A stretch of 64,000 nt of DNA from Flavobacterium cupriresistens (GCF_020911925.1 NZ_CP087134.1:3968001-4032000), one strand, 5' to 3'. Positions 33,962 to 43,778 are shown, counted from the first letter of the stretch. The notes: a model not told the origin generated them from the sequence alone. Numbers and translations are program-made.

Positions 33962-35230
33962 CTATAAAAGTCCTTTATAATACTTTTCTACATCCTTCCA
34001 ATGGTAATACGGCTCTAGATCTGTCTTTATAGTCGGAACAAGGATTTCTTTTTCATGAAGTAAGAATTTGATCAGTATATCCTCTGATTTTCGTTTGCGG
34101 AAAAATACCATTTGTATGTTTCCGGCCATGGGAGCAATTCTGAAATTATTCCATGCTTCGTAAAAAGTAGCGGGATCAGAGACACTGTTATAACTTCCGT
34201 CTAAATGGAGAAGCATTGCCAGTGTGATTAAATTACCATCGTGCGCAAAACGAAGTGTAGCGCCTTTGCCTTTAGATGCAATCATCGCATTGGCACTTTC
34301 TATGATATTTTTTAAGGTTGGCTTTTGATTTTCAAACATGATTCCTTTGTTTACAGCAGCATTGGCATCACTCACATATTGACGGTAGTTTGTGGTTTGC
34401 CACAAATCAAAAAGTTCTTGTTTTTCAAACAGATCGTAGAAATTCAGCTTTGTTTCTACGTTTTGCATTCCTCCTGCTATGGCGAATAGTTTTTTCATAA
34501 GAGCACTTGGATCTACTTTTTTTGCTACATAATCGGTATTCGAAAATAGCGACTTAACCAAACGATCGGGATGGATGTGTTTGTCTTCAAATTCCTGGTA
34601 TTCTTTTTTCCAGGTATCTTTAGCGGCTTTAAAGGCAGTTGCTTCGGGAGTGTTGTAGTTGAGATAACGTTGCCATTTTATACCGGCATTTCGGTCAATT
34701 TTTAAATCCGGATTAATTTCTTTAAGTCTTTCGCAGAATGCATCCATACTGAGTACAACGCGCACTACTGTTGTAGCGCTGGCTTCTATTTGAGCATCCT
34801 TGACAAACACTTTTGGGTATTGTTTGTACATGCGCTCTGCAATGCCTCTCTGTTCTTTCTGTCCCAAAGGAGCAAGATCTCCTCCGCGAAATTCTACCTC
34901 TTTCCAAAGTTGCTGTAATCGCTTTAGAACATCGTTACCCAGACTTGTTAGCGTATTGTTTTTATTGGCTTCTTCAAGCAAATCTAATACCTCTTTATAT
35001 TCAGTATCACTTGTCAAATAGCGCGATCCATGACGTCCGAAATGGCTTATGTAAAAGGCTTGGTATCCTTTTGGCGCGGCCGTAGTAGTCGCAATATCTT
35101 TGGTAGGATAAGCATAATTAACTCCGGCTGTTTTCTCGGGAGTATCAGACAATTCTTGTTGGATTGATTGTCCTAAAACAACAGATAAATTGGTAATTGC
35201 AATTAATAGCGCTAAGTAGATTTTCTTCAT
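33962..35230 (-). CDS. Secreted histidine acid phosphatase (phytase/MINPP-like)
   Basis: The 422-residue protein has a signal peptide ending near VVLGQ (residue 21) and the catalytic RHGSR at 66-70 (His67 nucleophile), with the C-terminal proton-donor motif FAHDGNLITLAMLL (HD). This is the branch-2 histidine phosphatase pattern. Likely periplasmic, releasing phosphate from inositol phosphates or other phosphomonoesters. Divergent neighbours are unrelated. Substrate is inference from the family. Confidence 0.9.
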   Translation of the reverse strand: MKKIYLALLIAITNLSVVLGQSIQQELSDTPEKTAGVNYAYPTKDIATTTAAPKGYQAFYISHFGRHGSRYLTSDTEYKEVLDLLEEANKNNTLTSLGNDVLKRLQQLWKEVEFRGGDLAPLGQKEQRGIAERMYKQYPKVFVKDAQIEASATTVVRVVLSMDAFCERLKEINPDLKIDRNAGIKWQRYLNYNTPEATAFKAAKDTWKKEYQEFEDKHIHPDRLVKSLFSNTDYVAKKVDPSALMKKLFAIAGGMQNVETKLNFYDLFEKQELFDLWQTTNYRQYVSDANAAVNKGIMFENQKPTLKNIIESANAMIASKGKGATLRFAHDGNLITLAMLLHLDGSYNSVSDPATFYEAWNNFRIAPMAGNIQMVFFRKRKSEDILIKFLLHEKEILVPTIKTDLEPYYHWKDVEKYYKGLL

Positions 35231-35323
35231 TTTGGTTTCGGTTACTGCAAGGCAAATATATTCTAAATATCAGAAAATCGCTGCTGGCCTTTAGAATATA
35301 AATTACCCTTCCCTATTCCACTT

Positions 35324-36220
35324 TTAGAATGTTGTTTTGTACCCTATCCCTATCGTATATTTTCTTGTCAAACCATCAGGTCTTACGTCTCTGACTACAA
35401 ATGGCGTAGCTAAAGAGAGTTCCAAACTTCCTCCTTTAAAAGAATAGGCAGAAATAAGATTCCCGTTGATCGTAAGCCCTTCGGATCCTTTTATTGCTTG
35501 TCTTACCCCATAAATATCTTCGTAGGTATCTTCACCTAAATGATAAATAAACAGCACATTGGGTTTGAAACTAAACTTAGAATTTCTTGTTTCAATAGTA
35601 TAAGTAGTACGAAAAAGCACATCGGGTTTACGTTCAAAAAGATTTGTAGTCGGAAAATCGGTTGTTCCGGAATATTCTGCTATGTATGAATTTGTGTTAA
35701 TATTAATCACAGGCAATTGCAGTGCTGAGATAAAATCCAGTTTTTTATACGTTAGATTGACGCTTCCTATAAAATCAAACGTCCCCAAACTACTCTGATA
35801 ATCCAACGGAAGCGGGTGATCGTTTATTTTAAGATTAGAGCTGTTAAACGGGATCTTTAGCCCTGCTGTATAACTCCATTTGTATACTTTATTAGAGCGT
35901 GTTTTATAATGTGCTGTTAAAAAAGCATCACCTATAGAGCCTCTGTCTCCAAAACTCCCGCTGGCAAAAGAGGAAGTGATCTTAGCACTTCCAGACCATC
36001 TTTTATTAAAATTACGTGTATAAGAAACATAAGGTGAAATATAAGTTACATCTGATTCTCCTGCACCAAACACAGTGCTAATTTCGATCGCATTTTTTGC
36101 AATACTATCGGTTGCATACGTATTGTTTATGCTGCAAACTCCCGCATCACTACAGCCTTGCGCTTTTATACCTACGTAAAAAAACATACAAACAATTAAA
36201 TAGATTTTTTTTGATTTCAT
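35324..36220 (-). CDS. Outer-membrane beta-barrel protein of unknown function
   Basis: The signal peptide ends near GIKAQ (residue 21), followed by a short Cys pair (GCSDAGVCSINN) and a chain of alternating hydrophobic strands (ISPYVSYTRNFNKRWSGSAK, YKWSYTAGLKIPF, VLFRTTYTIETRNSKFSFKP) ending in an aromatic residue, YKTTF, the usual barrel C-terminus. 298 residues suit a 12-strand barrel. The DM13 lipoprotein gene lies 17 bases upstream on the same strand, so they form an operon. No recognised family name. Confidence 0.75.
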   Translation of the reverse strand: MKSKKIYLIVCMFFYVGIKAQGCSDAGVCSINNTYATDSIAKNAIEISTVFGAGESDVTYISPYVSYTRNFNKRWSGSAKITSSFASGSFGDRGSIGDAFLTAHYKTRSNKVYKWSYTAGLKIPFNSSNLKINDHPLPLDYQSSLGTFDFIGSVNLTYKKLDFISALQLPVININTNSYIAEYSGTTDFPTTNLFERKPDVLFRTTYTIETRNSKFSFKPNVLFIYHLGEDTYEDIYGVRQAIKGSEGLTINGNLISAYSFKGGSLELSLATPFVVRDVRPDGLTRKYTIGIGYKTTF

Positions 36221-36237
36221 AATAATAGTAGGTTTAG

Positions 36238-36654
36238 TTAAAGTTTTGCAAAGGCAAAAAGGTGGTTGAACTGCTGACAGTGTATCAATACATAGGGATA
36301 AACGGAAAGATCGACATTGTCCGGAATTCTAAAGGCTTGATTAGTACCATTTCCAAGAGATCCCAAATTGACAAAATTAACAGGGGAACTGCTTTTAGAA
36401 AGATAAACTTTTAAGTCAGGACCGTTTGTGACTGTGAAATTCTCGAGAGCTAAATTGCGATGTGTACCATCGCTATAAATTTTAGCGCTTCCGGAAACGG
36501 AATGACCTGATGTGGGAGCAAAATTTCCTGACGAAGTAACCACAGCTGTCTCCGGAATTTCTACAGAGCCAACCGGTTTGCGGGTGAGCTCTCCTTCTGA
36601 TTCACAGGAACTCAATACTGAAATTAGAAACAATAGATAGATTGTATTTTTCAT
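36238..36654 (-). CDS. DM13-domain lipoprotein
   Basis: Start chosen at 36654, where MKNTIYLLFLISVLSSC gives a proper lipoprotein signal; an ATG seven codons earlier is also in frame. The lipid anchor is the Cys of LSSC. The mature part is one DM13 domain: SGNFAPTSGHSVSGSAKIYS, NGPDLKVYLS and the C-terminal HCQQFNHLFAFAKL with the conserved Cys. DM13 domains are proposed redox or electron-transfer modules. It is transcribed with the barrel protein downstream, suggesting an envelope redox or metal role. Confidence 0.85.
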   Translation of the reverse strand: MKNTIYLLFLISVLSSCESEGELTRKPVGSVEIPETAVVTSSGNFAPTSGHSVSGSAKIYSDGTHRNLALENFTVTNGPDLKVYLSKSSSPVNFVNLGSLGNGTNQAFRIPDNVDLSVYPYVLIHCQQFNHLFAFAKL

Positions 36655-36878
36655 AGCGTATACTTTATATTTCAAAATTAAACACTATAAACAAAGGAGA
36701 TTGTCACCTATCTTACATTTGGGATAAGATAGTGAAGAGAATATTATTGTTTTTGCTCTCAAACGGTTACTTACAAAAACTTCTACTTGTCAATTTACTT
36801 GCCGTAAAGCGCTATAAAGCTACATTGCTTTCATATAAAACAGGTATTTATACTTTAGATCGGAAACTTAAAAAAAAC

Positions 36879-36886
36879 TATTTTTG
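36879..36886 (+). promoter_or_regulatory. Possible promoter of the PhyH gene
   Basis: TATTTTTG fits TAnnTTTG. A degenerate -33 box (CTTTAG at 36853-36858) lies about 20 bases upstream. The transcript would have a leader of about 140 bases. The rest of the 36655-37034 gap is AT-rich with no gene seen. Confidence 0.35.
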
Positions 36887-37034
36887 AATCTGCCTAAAAT
36901 CTTTATCCAACTACGGCATCAAAACTATCTTACCCTAAAAAGAAGAATTCATTTATGTGCTGTGAAATAAGATTTCAAAATGGTTAAAATTCGAAGTAAA
37001 TTTAAATCTGCAAAACCATAAACGCTAAAAAAAT

Positions 37035-37955
37035 ATGCCTTGGACTATTCTTGAAAAACTATGGAAGCGCACTTTAAACCCATCCGGTTCTTCTGCTACA
37101 AATACTAAGCAAACCTGGGATGATGAAATTAAAACCTTATACCAGCTAGGCATTAGTATCGAAGATGTACTACAGTTTTTATACTTTGAAAAACCTGATT
37201 TCGAAATTTTTAAAGTTTGGATTAACACCAATCGGAAAAACGAAAATTCCGAGTTTGAAGACTTGGCAACCAAAGTACTTTCAGATGAAGATCTGCAGTT
37301 TTGGAACAAAAACGGTTACGTCATTGTAAAAAATGCGATTTCAAAAAAGGATTGTGAAGCTACGCAGCAGGCCATTTGGGATTTTTTAAAAATGGACCCC
37401 GACACTAAAGAAACCTGGTACAAAAGGCATGAGAATCAGAAGGGACTAATGCTTAATTTTTCGGATCATGAGACCTTAAACAGAAATCGATTATCTCCAA
37501 GAATTAAAAAGGCTTACGAACAACTTTATAATACAACCAAAATATACAAAACCATTGATAAAGTAAGTTTTAACCCTCCTGAGACCGAAGATTTTACTTT
37601 TATCGGAAGTCCTCTTCATTGGGATACTAATTTAAAACAACCCATTCCGTTTGGACTTCAGGGACTGCTTTATCTCACCGATTGTGGTGCAAATGATGGT
37701 GCTTTTCATTGTGTGCCGGAGTTTCATAATCATATAAATAACTGGCTGAATACCCTTAAAGCCGGTGAAAACCCAAGAGAAAAGGCATTTAAAACCTTGA
37801 AGCCAGAACCCATACTTGGCGATGCCGGCGATTTTATAATCTGGAACAATACTTTGCCACACTGTGCTACACCAAACAAAGGAAAAAGCCCCCGAATGGT
37901 ACAATATCTCACTTATCTGCCTGATGATTTTATCACACTTGAGGAATGGGTTTGA
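37035..37955 (+). CDS. Phytanoyl-CoA dioxygenase (PhyH)-family Fe(II)/2OG oxygenase
   Basis: The 306-residue protein has the iron ligands His195 and Asp197 (LHWDTN) and distal His276 (LPHCATP), with Arg287 as the probable 2-oxoglutarate anchor. QGLLYLTDCGANDGAFHCVP is the typical PhyH core. Residues 1-80 form an extra N-terminal domain (LEKLWKRTLNPSG, YQLGISIEDVLQFLY) not found in the minimal fold. Such enzymes hydroxylate small molecules; the substrate here is unknown. Stands alone on the plus strand. Confidence 0.85.
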   Translation: MPWTILEKLWKRTLNPSGSSATNTKQTWDDEIKTLYQLGISIEDVLQFLYFEKPDFEIFKVWINTNRKNENSEFEDLATKVLSDEDLQFWNKNGYVIVKNAISKKDCEATQQAIWDFLKMDPDTKETWYKRHENQKGLMLNFSDHETLNRNRLSPRIKKAYEQLYNTTKIYKTIDKVSFNPPETEDFTFIGSPLHWDTNLKQPIPFGLQGLLYLTDCGANDGAFHCVPEFHNHINNWLNTLKAGENPREKAFKTLKPEPILGDAGDFIIWNNTLPHCATPNKGKSPRMVQYLTYLPDDFITLEEWV

Positions 37956-38164
37956 TTTTTATACTTCAACTTTAAAAAACAACGATCTTAATAGGTGGTC
38001 TTTGGATTAAAATACAAGAATCACTTCCCTGTTATTTGTCTGGCACTTCTCCTTTTTAAGATATCTTTTGATACTGTAGAATCAAATGGAGTGCTGCTGC
38101 ATTTTTTAATATCTTTGGCTGATACTTTTTTAGCACATCGCTAAAACCAATGAAATAAAAATTA

Positions 38165-38752
38165 ATGATACTACTAGATAACAACGACCGTTTTAATGTT
38201 TCAGAAACTCTTTTTGTTTTTGCATTGGAGTCAGAAGCTGGAAATGTTTTTGACGGAATGAATAAATTGATAACCGGTATTGGAAAAGTAAATGCTTCGA
38301 TAGCATTGACCAAAGCTATAATCCATCAAAAGCCAAAATTGATCATTAATCTGGGCTCTGCCGGAAGTAGTCGTTTTAACAAAGGTGAAGTAATATGCTG
38401 TAGAAATTTTATTCAGCGTGATATGGATGTTAGAGGTCTTGGTTTTTTGGAGTACGAAACGCCACTCTCGGGTATTCCTGTCGTACTTGAACACGGTCAT
38501 TCTATGGGTGGTCTGCAGGAAGGAATTTGCGGAACAGGAGACAGTTTCGAGATGAATCACCTCAATGATGCCTACAATGTAATCGATATGGAAGCTTATC
38601 CGCTGGCTTTAATCGCAAAAATGGAAAACATCCCTTTTCTGTGTCTAAAGTATATTTCAGATGATGCCGGAGACAACGCTGCTGAGGACTGGACTGTACA
38701 GGTGCATCTTGCTGCACATGCCTTCAAAAAAATACTATTCCCTACTGAATAA
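38165..38752 (+). CDS. MTAN-like nucleosidase / phosphorylase-superfamily protein
   Basis: The 195-residue protein shows the purine-nucleoside phosphorylase fold: FALESEAG at 19-26, GIGKVNASIALTKAI, NLGSAGS, GTGDSFEM, the ribose-binding VIDMEAYPLALIAK (Met-Glu) and KYISDDAGD with the catalytic Asp. It is shorter than E. coli MTAN (232) and may act on methylthioadenosine, S-adenosylhomocysteine or another nucleoside. Cytosolic. The gap upstream (37956-38164) shows no promoter I can defend. Confidence 0.85.
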   Translation: MILLDNNDRFNVSETLFVFALESEAGNVFDGMNKLITGIGKVNASIALTKAIIHQKPKLIINLGSAGSSRFNKGEVICCRNFIQRDMDVRGLGFLEYETPLSGIPVVLEHGHSMGGLQEGICGTGDSFEMNHLNDAYNVIDMEAYPLALIAKMENIPFLCLKYISDDAGDNAAEDWTVQVHLAAHAFKKILFPTE

Positions 38753-38812
38753 TTCGAGTTTTAAAGAGATTTGGATTAAGTAAATCTGTTTTTGAGATTA
38801 GAAGAAAAGGTT

Positions 38813-39320
38813 TCTCTTTGAAGTAAATCTGACAGGTTTTTGAAACCTGTCAGATTTGGTTTTTGGGGTATTAGGTCTACAACCTTTGAAGCGGTAAAAA
38901 AACGAATCTCAAAATTTAGGTTATCTAAAAAAAACATCAGTTTGTCATTTCGAGCGAAGTCGAGAAATCACGCAAGAAATTCCATAAAGAAAAGTGCCAA
39001 TCTTTGTCGAATATTGGATGTGATTTCTCCTTCGTCGAAATGACAAATTACAAGAAATTAGATTGGAGAAAAGCCTCTCTTTGAAGTAAATCTGACAGGT
39101 TTTTGAAACCTGTCAGATTTGGGTTTTGGGGTATTAGGTGTAAAACCTTTGAAGCGGTAAAAAAACGAATCTCAAAATTTAGGTTATCTAAAAAACACAA
39201 CCAGTTTGTCATTTCGAAGAATGAGAAATCACACAAGAAATTCCATAAAGAAAAGCGTCAATCTTTGTCGAATATTGGATGTGATTTCTCCTTCGTCGAA
39301 ATGACAGAATTACAAGAAAT
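38813..39320. repeat. Tandem duplication of a 263-bp composite repeat
   Basis: Two copies begin TCTCTTTGAAGTAAATCTGA at 38813 and 39076 (period 263). Each contains the hairpin GACAGGTTTTTGAAACCTGTC (38825-38857 and 39088-39120) and an inverted repeat with GAGAAATCACGCAAGAAATT and GTGATTTCTCCTTCGTCGAA. Open frames of 67 and 85 codons across the two copies only reflect the repeat. The remainder of the gap to 39812 is AT-rich. Confidence 0.9.
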
Positions 39321-39778
39321 CGGGCTTGACGAGGCAACAATGTCGCTGGTTAAACTATAATATAAGATGTTCCGGTTTGTACTTCTGAAAATTCAAATTC
39401 TTACAATATTCTACTCCCTTTCACAGCTATTCGAATAAAGAAAAAGCAATAAAACTTCCTGTTTTCTGAAGAATTAAAGATTAGATGCTACACTAAATTT
39501 AATTTTTGAATACATCCTATAATTAATTCGACGCTTTCAAACTTAGAAAAATGATTTTAGACCTTAGCTATTTATGTTAATTTTTTCTTAAAAACATTTT
39601 TCTATCTATTTTGAAACAACACAACTAATAAATTGATTTTAAACAATTAAAACAATCTTATCTCATTTATTAACTTAAGCTCAATATTTAACAATTTAAC
39701 GCTATTTTATTAAACATGTAAAAAAAAGACTATCAATACTATTTTAATTATTATTTTTACACAGTCTAAATAAAGATA

Positions 39779-39799
39779 GTAGGAGGATTATTTTCCTAC
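39779..39799 (+). promoter_or_regulatory. Small hairpin in the haem-locus leader
   Basis: GTAGGA (39779-39784) and TCCTAC (39794-39799) pair across nine bases and enclose AGGAGG, 27 bases before the start of the TonB receptor. It might affect translation; evidence is only the complementarity. Confidence 0.3.
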
Positions 39800-39812
39800 A
39801 ACAATAATTGAA

Positions 39813-42197
39813 ATGAAAAGCAACAAAATTACAACGTTCCTAAAAAACGCAGCCCTCCATGTTTTTGTACTACTGTTTACCAGTATAACACATGCACAAA
39901 ACAAAACAGCAATAAGTGGTATAATTCAGCATAATGGTGCTCCGATTTCAGACGCTTTCGTGGAATTGCAGCCTATCGGTAAGTCCACCACGTCTGCTAC
40001 TAACGGTTCTTTTTCGTTTACAGAATTGCCCAATGGGGTTTATACCATCAGAATTGCAAATGCAGGCTATAAAGACCATGTTCAAGAGCTTATACTAAAC
40101 GGACAAGCAATTAAACCACTGCAGATAAAAATGGAAGCTGCGATTGATTTAAAAGAAGTAAATGTAATTGGTAACAAAACAAAAAGTAACCCGGAAAACC
40201 TGATCAATGCAAAATATAGTGCCATGCCCGTAACCGTAATCGACCGCAGAACCATAGAACTTATGGGCAGTCGAAGATTGGATGAAATTCTGAAAGAGCA
40301 GACCGGAATTGCTATCGTCAATAATATTGGTGGCGGTGCAAGATCTGTGGGTGTTCAAATGCAGGGCTTTGGCAGCGAGTATATTATGGTGCTTATTGAT
40401 GGCCAGCCTATGGTAGGTCGCAACAACGGGAATTTTGATCTTTCGCGAATCAGTGTTTCTAATATTGAACGTATCGAAATCATAAAAGGAGCCTCCTCCA
40501 GTCTTTACGGAAGCGAAGCGCTTGGCGGAACAATCAATATTATTACAAGAAATGGTGTGCTTGATCCTCAGCTACAGGCCGGCATTAGTTATGGAAGTCT
40601 AAATATAGTAGATGCTACTTTAGAGGGGGAAACACCATTTCTCAAAAACAAGGCTACCGCAAATATGGCCGCCAATTATTACAGAACAGACGGTTTTAAT
40701 ACCAATTCAAAATACATCAAAGGCACTACTTCCCCACCCTATGAGAATTACAGTCTTCAGGGAAGATCCCGCTATGAGTTAAATGAAAACAGCTTTTTAA
40801 ATTTAAGCGGTCGTTATGGACTTCGTCGTTCCTACATGCAGAAAGACTTCGGACTGGGGCATGTCTCCGGAGATTACCAAGACGAGCAGGATATTAATCT
40901 TTCTGTCTCGTTAGACCATAAATTTAGCCCAAATCTTAGAAGTAATACCCGTTATTATCTCACCAATTACAGGGCAGACATGAGTGTTGCCTGGCAACAA
41001 AGTAATTCTACCGCCAGTCAGGACGTCTTTAAACAGACCTTACATCGTTTTGAGCAGCAATTTTCATACAGTACAACTAATTCATACCAAATCGTGGCAG
41101 GAATTGGTGGTAGTACAGAAAATATGAACGACGATGCACTTACCAACGTAAATTCGTTAAACACCTTCTTTTCTTATGTTCAGGGTGAATGGACTCCATT
41201 TGAAAAACTAAAAGCAGTTGGTGGTCTGCGATACGATCATACTAATAATTTTGGAGGAAGGATAAATCCTAGTTTTGGTTTGCAGTATTTTATCAGTCCG
41301 AAAATAACTTTTAAGGCAGGTATCGGTACTGGTTTTAAAGCTCCGGATTTCAAGACCAATTATCTGGTTTTTTATAACTCTACCGGTAACTATCTTGTAA
41401 TTGGTAATGCCGTACTGGCACCCACCTTACAACAATTACAGCAAGATGGGCAAATTAGCGAAATCAGACAATATATACTAAATCAGACCGCGGGAAATCT
41501 GCAGGCCGAGAAAAGCACTTCTTACAATACGGGATTAACGCTGCAACTTTCGAAAGGATTTAAGGCCGAAGGGAATTTATTTTATCATAAAATAACTAAT
41601 CAGATTAACAGCATACAAGTAGCTACCGGAAGTAACAACCGCATTATTTACACGTATCAAAACCTCCCGGAAGCTGTTAATAAAGGGTTTGAACTTTCCT
41701 TTAAAGCCAGTCCAATAAAAAATCTGGAAATAAGTGCAGGTTATCAATATTTAATAGCCAAAGATCTGAGTATTAAAGATAGTATTAGCTCCGGAAAATG
41801 GCCTTATAGTCAAAACATACACGATCCTGCCACGGGAAGATCTTATAAACCAAGGCCTTCTGACTATTGGGGAATTGAGAACCGTTCCCGTCATATGGCT
41901 AATGCTACTCTTTTTTACAATCATGCCCCGTGGAAGCTTAATGCCAACGTGAGAGTAAACTTCAGAGGTAAATATCCTTTTGGTGATCGCAACGGAAACC
42001 AGTTCATAGACAAATATGACATTTTTGTGAAGGACTACTTTCTCACCAATGCCAGTCTCGAAAAACAGCTGTTAAAAGATCATTTGAGAATCAGACTTAC
42101 AGCCGATAATATTTTCAACTATACAGATCCGCTAATGCCGGGACAACCGGGACGCATAATCCTCGCCGGCGTAACGTATCGTTTCTTTAAAGAGTAA
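39813..42197 (+). CDS. TonB-dependent haem receptor (HmuR-like)
   Basis: The 794-residue receptor has a signal peptide ending THAQ (residue 29), a carboxypeptidase-regulatory-like beta domain (about 32-110), a plug domain (about 135-250, with LMGSRRLDEILKEQTGIAIV and GASSSLYGSEALGGTINIIT) and a 22-strand barrel ending YRFFKE. FKAPDF near residue 512 corresponds to the FRAP box of haem receptors. The HmuY-type lipoproteins start 34 bases downstream, which supports haem or a haem-like ligand. Transport is energised by TonB-ExbBD. Confidence 0.9.
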   Translation: MKSNKITTFLKNAALHVFVLLFTSITHAQNKTAISGIIQHNGAPISDAFVELQPIGKSTTSATNGSFSFTELPNGVYTIRIANAGYKDHVQELILNGQAIKPLQIKMEAAIDLKEVNVIGNKTKSNPENLINAKYSAMPVTVIDRRTIELMGSRRLDEILKEQTGIAIVNNIGGGARSVGVQMQGFGSEYIMVLIDGQPMVGRNNGNFDLSRISVSNIERIEIIKGASSSLYGSEALGGTINIITRNGVLDPQLQAGISYGSLNIVDATLEGETPFLKNKATANMAANYYRTDGFNTNSKYIKGTTSPPYENYSLQGRSRYELNENSFLNLSGRYGLRRSYMQKDFGLGHVSGDYQDEQDINLSVSLDHKFSPNLRSNTRYYLTNYRADMSVAWQQSNSTASQDVFKQTLHRFEQQFSYSTTNSYQIVAGIGGSTENMNDDALTNVNSLNTFFSYVQGEWTPFEKLKAVGGLRYDHTNNFGGRINPSFGLQYFISPKITFKAGIGTGFKAPDFKTNYLVFYNSTGNYLVIGNAVLAPTLQQLQQDGQISEIRQYILNQTAGNLQAEKSTSYNTGLTLQLSKGFKAEGNLFYHKITNQINSIQVATGSNNRIIYTYQNLPEAVNKGFELSFKASPIKNLEISAGYQYLIAKDLSIKDSISSGKWPYSQNIHDPATGRSYKPRPSDYWGIENRSRHMANATLFYNHAPWKLNANVRVNFRGKYPFGDRNGNQFIDKYDIFVKDYFLTNASLEKQLLKDHLRIRLTADNIFNYTDPLMPGQPGRIILAGVTYRFFKE

Positions 42198-42231
42198 TAA
42201 AAATAATTCCACAACTTTAAATAAAATTATA

Positions 42232-42951
42232 ATGACAACAATCCGAACTATAAAAAAATGCTCTTTTGCGCTCCTAATGCTCTCCGTCCTAAGCTTGACT
42301 TCGTGCAGTAGTAACGAAGAAAATACAACTTCCGGTCTTGAAGATGGTAAAAGCATCGTAATAAAAGATCTTGCAGGTGATACCGGAGCTGCAATGGGCG
42401 ATGGTACAAAAGGAAAAGAGAATCGAAACTTTCACACGTTTCTGTTCCGTTTTAGCGACCAAAAACAAATCTGGTTGCATACCAAAGCAGACTCCTTAAA
42501 ATTTATGAAAACAAACGACTGGGATCTTGCATTCACCGGACCCTACAATAGCGAGGTCTTTATCAATAATGCGAAGTATCAATACAATCCCGGTTTTGAA
42601 GGACCAGCAGCAAATACAGCAGTAGTACTGATCAACGAAGCGTATCAAAACGTAGATAAAGCACCTGCCGATGCTGATTTTAACAACAGTGATATCACTA
42701 AAATAGGATGGGCATCCTCAGAAAGTTCACTTGGCTGGTTTTACTACAGTCTAAGTACTCACATCATGCAGGCGATACCAAATCGTACCTATGCCATTAG
42801 ACTGCCGGACGGCAAATATGCAAAATTGCAGCTTATAAACGCCTATAAAGGTAATCCCCCTGCAGTGACCGATCTTAACTGGCCTGCCCCCTATTTTACC
42901 TTCAAGTACTTCGTGCAAAATGATGGTAGCAAAAATTTAAACACAAAATAA
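42232..42951 (+). CDS. HmuY-family haem-binding lipoprotein (first copy)
   Basis: Signal lipoprotein with Cys25 in LTSC; the next residues SSNEE are acidic, which in Bacteroidetes marks surface export. The HmuY fold is indicated by NDWDLAFTG (WDLAF at 97-101), LGWFYYSLSTHIMQ (THIM 176-179) and LPDGKYAKLQLINAY near 192. 239 residues. The His and Met of THIM are candidate haem ligands by analogy with HmuY homologues that use His or Met; this is inference. It starts 34 bases after the receptor gene and ends 6 bases before the second copy. Confidence 0.85.
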   Translation: MTTIRTIKKCSFALLMLSVLSLTSCSSNEENTTSGLEDGKSIVIKDLAGDTGAAMGDGTKGKENRNFHTFLFRFSDQKQIWLHTKADSLKFMKTNDWDLAFTGPYNSEVFINNAKYQYNPGFEGPAANTAVVLINEAYQNVDKAPADADFNNSDITKIGWASSESSLGWFYYSLSTHIMQAIPNRTYAIRLPDGKYAKLQLINAYKGNPPAVTDLNWPAPYFTFKYFVQNDGSKNLNTK

Positions 42952-42957
42952 TATCCC

Positions 42958-43764
42958 ATGAAAAAATTTGAAGTTCCAACAAAGAAATTCACCAAAAGCA
43001 TACTGACACTCTTACTGATTACTTCCCTATTTGCGGCCTGTTCCTCTGATGAAAACAAAACAGAAGTACCGGGAAAAGAAACCGGAGGAAATCCGGGAAC
43101 ACCCCCTGCTAATAATGCCCTGTTTTATAAAGTAACCCGAGTAAAAAATTATCAGGGTAGTACTTCCGATGAGAATCCAACGAAACCTTCAGCGACTTTG
43201 TATTACAGCCTTGAGGACAACAAAGCGATAGATGGATCTTATGTAAAAACACGCAAATGGGATTTAGCCTTTGGTGGGCTTTACGCCAGTTTTTTGTCTG
43301 GAAATAATGGCAGCGATACCAAAAACAATGGATTTCAGGCAGGCGGTTCCGGTGGAATTATGATCGTTGCCAAACACTTCGATCAAGTCGTTGATATACC
43401 GGCAGACAGTCAGTTTAAAACGGGTGTAGACCTTATTGGTACAGATGATGCCGGCTCCTTTGGTAATGGAATTGGCTGGTATCTATATGATTTTGGTGGC
43501 GATGTTTTGGGTAACAACGATCCAAAGAAAGCACACGTGGCTTATGCCCTTGGAGAATCGCTTAAAACAACCAAAGGGACCGTGATTCCTGCAAGAACCA
43601 TTATCCTTAAAACTGCAAATGGCAATTATGCAAAAATTAAAATGATTTCGGTGTATAAAGATGTCTATAATCCGGCGGAATGGTTTAAAGATACCCCTCA
43701 TATGTTCTACACTTTCGATTACGTATTAGTGCCGGCCGGAAGTACCAAATTTGAAATTAAATAA
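42958..43764 (+). CDS. HmuY-family haem-binding lipoprotein (second copy)
   Basis: Lipobox FAAC with Cys28 and SSDEN following, a surface-export pattern. WDLAFGG at 101-107, GIGWYLYDFGGDVLG near 180 and NGNYAKIKMISVYKD near 222 give the HmuY pattern, but the segment matching THIM of the first copy is absent, and a longer insertion (NDPKKAHVAYALGES) takes its place. It is the largest paralogue (268 residues). Probably uses other ligands or a different tetrapyrrole. Overlap-free, 6 bases from its upstream neighbour. Confidence 0.82.
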   Translation: MKKFEVPTKKFTKSILTLLLITSLFAACSSDENKTEVPGKETGGNPGTPPANNALFYKVTRVKNYQGSTSDENPTKPSATLYYSLEDNKAIDGSYVKTRKWDLAFGGLYASFLSGNNGSDTKNNGFQAGGSGGIMIVAKHFDQVVDIPADSQFKTGVDLIGTDDAGSFGNGIGWYLYDFGGDVLGNNDPKKAHVAYALGESLKTTKGTVIPARTIILKTANGNYAKIKMISVYKDVYNPAEWFKDTPHMFYTFDYVLVPAGSTKFEIK

Positions 43765-43778
43765 GCTACCCAATTACT

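Noticed and set aside
38840..39360. Two similar open frames (67 and 85 codons) starting MKPVRFGFWG
   Set aside because: Both lie in the 263-bp tandem repeat; similarity comes from the DNA duplication, not from a gene family.
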